From the NCBI RefSeq assembly GCF_000188695.1, contig NW_004754914.1, positions 813,020 through 823,211 on the forward strand: a stretch of DNA of 10,192 nucleotides, in the 5' to 3' direction. Each line of letters begins with the position of its first letter. Within the stretch, counting starts at the first letter, position 1. This DNA comes from Salpingoeca rosetta. Lineage: Eukaryota > Opisthokonta > Choanoflagellata > Craspedida > Salpingoecidae. Positions 8,342-10,192 of this stretch are shown in pieces. Under the pieces are notes generated by a model. The model was not told where the DNA came from, ran no database searches, and worked only from the letters and a program-made list of their open reading frames with translations. The position numbers and the translations under genes were made by a program.

Positions 8342-10192
8342 GGTGCTGCTGCTGCTGCTGCTGCTGCTACTACTGCTGCTGCTGTTTCTGTGCTTGCGTG
8401 GTGCGATTGAGGACTCACTTCCTCGTTTGATGGATGTGTGGCTGTGCCTTGTGCCTTGTCTGTAGAGAACCCATCGAAGACGAAGCAGCTCTTGAAGTCA
8501 ACGAACAAGGCAGCCAAGCGTGCGGCCAAGACGTAGGTGAAACGTGTATGTTGGGGGAGGGTTGCTTGCGATTGAAATCGCTGGTGTTGTGTGTGGGACC
8601 TGGTCTCACTTGCACTTGTGACCCACGCCGCTTGCCTGTGCGAGACATACGCATACGCACACACACGCACGCACACACGCACACACGCACTCTCTCACAC
8701 ACACATGTACAAAGGGTATCACGAGAGCACAAGGTTGGATATCAGGCTCTATCCAAGTACTCGGATTTTGTTGATCAGGTAAGGTGTTGCTGCGTGGTGC
8801 AGCCGTGCTTGCTCAGCCACATGCACTCGCCCTTGTTCGCCCTTGTCCGCTGTTGCGTCGTATGGTGCCGTGATCTCCCATTGACGCAACTTTGTGCCTG
8901 TTGTTCGTCTTGGCAGTCGTTTGTATCTGGAACAACCGTCTCATCACTGGCAAATCCAGACGCCTTTGAGGTGCAGCACAAGCAAGGAAGCGTGCTTTTG
9001 TGGCGACTGCGTGTGTGTTTGTGTGTGTGTGGGGGGGGGGGGCTTGCTTTCTTGTGTGCAATTACCTGTTTGTATGTGTTTGTTCAGAATACCTGCTGCC
9101 ATGGTGACTGAGAGGCTGTTCCTCTGCAATGCCATCGATCACAACGTGTCATCACCTCCACCTCGCGCGTATGATTGGCGTGTGCAGGACGTGACAGACT
9201 CCGTACAGCGGATCATTGCTGAGCACTTTGCGCTTGAAGGCCTCTTTGATGCAAGCCAGGCATTTTACGAGGTGTGTTTGCGAGGTTTGCGTTGGATTGG
9301 ACAATGCTTTGTTCTATGTCTGCGGCATACCATGGTGCAGTGCCCTCATCTCTGTAACACGCTGTGCGTGTGTGTGTGTGTGTAGGAGACGGGTGTTGGC
9401 TCAACGGAATCCCTGGATCAGTTTCGCTCCTTCCATCACATCACCGACGCCCTTCACAAGCAGAACATTGCGCCGTTTGAAAGGTGTGTGAGCACAAAGA
9501 CAAGGCAATGTCTGAGAGCGAGAGAGAGAGTGTGTGTGAGCGAGTGAGTGAGTGTTTGTGTGTGCCTGCTTCTCTGTTGTTGTTTTTAAATTGCTTAAGT
9601 TGTTGAAGTTGTTGTTAAAGTTGTTGTTTAAGTTGTTGTTAAAGTTGTTGTTGTTTAAGTTGTTGTTGTGCAACCGCTTTACGTGTCCGGTGTTCATGCG
9701 CCGTGATATTTTGTCAATTGCGTGTTGCAGGTGGTTGCATGAGAACATGGGCCGTTTGTCCGGAGCTGCCGCCAGCAAGATGATGCTGCATTACGTCAAA
9801 CACCGCTTCGTCCACATGATTGCACACAATCAGGTGAGTGTGGCACATGGAGTGAACACGCCCCTGCAAGCGCCGGCCTACACACGCAGTCACCTCATCA
9901 CACACACACACACACACACACACTCTCTCTCTCTCTCTCTCATACGCACACATTCTCTTTGTGTCTGCCTGCCTGTATCCGTCTGCATGCACACGCCGTC
10001 TTGTGTCGGTGTTCTGACTGCTGCCATGCAGACGACTGAGGCGCTTGCATTTGCACACCAACACATGGGCCCGCTCTACATCGAGCACAGCGAAGGTGCA
10101 GTCAACCTCCCATGTATGACTTTTGTGCGTGCATGTGTGTCTGCATCCTCGTGTTGGTGCATCAAGTGCAGTTCGCTGTTTACTCGAAATCG
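7933..10192 (+). CDS. MAEA: MAEA/GID9-like LisH-CTLH protein, GID/CTLH E3 ubiquitin-ligase subunit (5' part, runs off the window)
   Basis: MAEA-type proteins pair with RMND5 as the RING module of the GID/CTLH E3 ligase. Preferred exons: 7933-8098, 8466-8532, 8715-8778, 8917-8970, 9113-9271, 9386-9483, 9731-9833, 10032-10095 and possibly 10172 onward; phases agree, giving about 265 residues so far. A charged N-terminal helix (ARKDYDQKWDATLTSLDTLK) is followed by a LisH motif (about 148-170; IIAEHFALEGLFDASQAFYE) and a CTLH domain (about 183-237; ALHKQNIAPFERWLHENMGR, then FVHMIAHNQTTEALAFAHQH). W-x-H-E-N-x-x-R-L and the ungapped spacing fit MAEA better than RMND5 or GID8 as I recall these families; no alignment was run. 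The CRA end and RING-like domain lie outside the window. The ATG has A at -3. The exon 4/5 junction is uncertain: the obvious acceptor at 9087 puts this frame into an early stop, so I use 9112. RMND5 remains the main alternative. Confidence 0.75.
8262..8384 (+). repeat. Compound triplet array ATG22-GTG6-(CTG/CTA)13 in MAEA-like intron 1
   Basis: Twenty-two ATG units (8262-8327), six GTG (8328-8345) and thirteen CTG-type units with two CTA (8346-8384) follow in one unbroken triplet register. The blocks differ only in the first base of the unit. The array lies inside the 367-base intron 8099-8465. Confidence 0.93.
8647..8706 (+). repeat. CA/CG-rich repeat in MAEA-like intron 2
   Basis: CA repeats with periodic CG interruptions (ACGCACAC-like units) and a short CT run. 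It ends a few bases before the proposed acceptor ACAAAG (ending 8714), which therefore has an unusually purine-rich context. Confidence 0.8.
9009..9042 (+). repeat. GT repeat followed by G12 in MAEA-like intron 4
   Basis: An interrupted GT run (about 9009-9030) passes directly into twelve Gs (9031-9042). It sits about 45-70 bases upstream of the 9087 acceptor candidate. Confidence 0.85.
9365..9385 (+). repeat. (GT)n forming the 3' splice site of MAEA-like intron 5
   Basis: A GT run ends directly in TAG (9383-9385) and the next exon starts at 9386. The 20 bases before the AG contain no C/T tract. The exon start is fixed by the LisH-CTLH reading frame, so this acceptor is well supported. Confidence 0.8.
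9597..9669 (+). repeat. AAGTTGTTG minisatellite, copy 2, in MAEA-like intron 6
   Basis: Six exact AAGTTGTTG cores start at 9597, 9606, 9618, 9630, 9642 and 9657. Spacings are 9, 12, 12, 12 and 15 bases, all multiples of three. The same core occurs at 473-515. A GA/GTGA-rich repeat (about 9520-9555) lies earlier in the same intron. Confidence 0.88.
9899..9942 (+). repeat. Compound (CA)n(CT)n repeat in MAEA-like intron 7
   Basis: About a dozen CA units followed by about nine CT units. The same CA-to-CT order is found at 1445-1474 upstream of the DCX kinase. The intron runs 9834-10031. Confidence 0.9.

Noticed and set aside
8142..8465. Coding use of the triplet array (poly-Met/Val/Leu or poly-Asp/Gly/Ala)
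   Set aside because: The exon 1 donor (GTAGGG at 8099) and exon 2 acceptor (TGTAG at 8465) join in phase, and the array translation has no counterpart in MAEA-type proteins.
9597..9669. CRISPR-like array
   Set aside because: The units are 9-15 bases, contiguous, with no unique spacers, and lie inside an intron of a eukaryotic gene.
7933..10095. RMND5/GID2 or GID8 as identity of the LisH-CTLH gene
   Set aside because: RMND5 was my first reading and stays possible, but the W-x-H-E-N-x-x-R-L motif, the ungapped spacing from LisH to CTLH and the N-terminal helix fit MAEA/GID9 better. GID8 lacks the long N-terminal part.

Overview
This looks like nuclear DNA of a unicellular eukaryote with compact, intron-rich genes. 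The evidence is GT-AG introns of about 75-370 bases, G/C-ending codons, long glutamine/asparagine/histidine tracts in coding sequence, and very many GT/CA microsatellites outside coding sequence. A doublecortin-domain kinase of the DCLK type next to a GID/CTLH ubiquitin-ligase subunit suggests a unicellular relative of animals, most likely a choanoflagellate. That placement is inferred; no species-specific marker is visible.

All three genes lie on the + strand. (1) 128-263 is the last coding exon of an upstream gene and ends in a short charged helix. (2) 264-1555 is intergenic or UTR sequence with three repeat blocks. (3) 1556-7346 is a complete eight-exon gene. I reconstructed its splice phases and they agree throughout, giving a 1289-residue protein: one doublecortin (DCX) domain, a linker of about 760 residues that is mostly low-complexity, an IQ motif, an intact DCLK/CaMK-type kinase domain, and a basic C-terminal tail with a calmodulin-binding-like segment. 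(4) 7347-7932 is intergenic, with four CACGTG boxes around a CA repeat. (5) 7933 to the window end is the 5' part of a LisH-CTLH protein that best resembles MAEA/GID9, a core subunit of the GID/CTLH E3 ligase; its CRA end and RING-like domain lie beyond the window.

The genes show no functional link; they are simply three tandem genes. The DCX kinase is probably a microtubule-associated, possibly calmodulin-responsive kinase. The MAEA-like protein would act in ubiquitin transfer.

The points most worth a second look are the DCX-linker-IQ-kinase-tail layout, an intron that is a multiple of three and free of stops, a second fully open splice path through MAEA exons 2-5, a GT repeat that replaces the pyrimidine tract at one 3' splice site, and the placement of dinucleotide repeats (non-coding) versus triplet repeats (coding). 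I see no CRISPR array, mobile element, tRNA, rRNA or prokaryotic feature.
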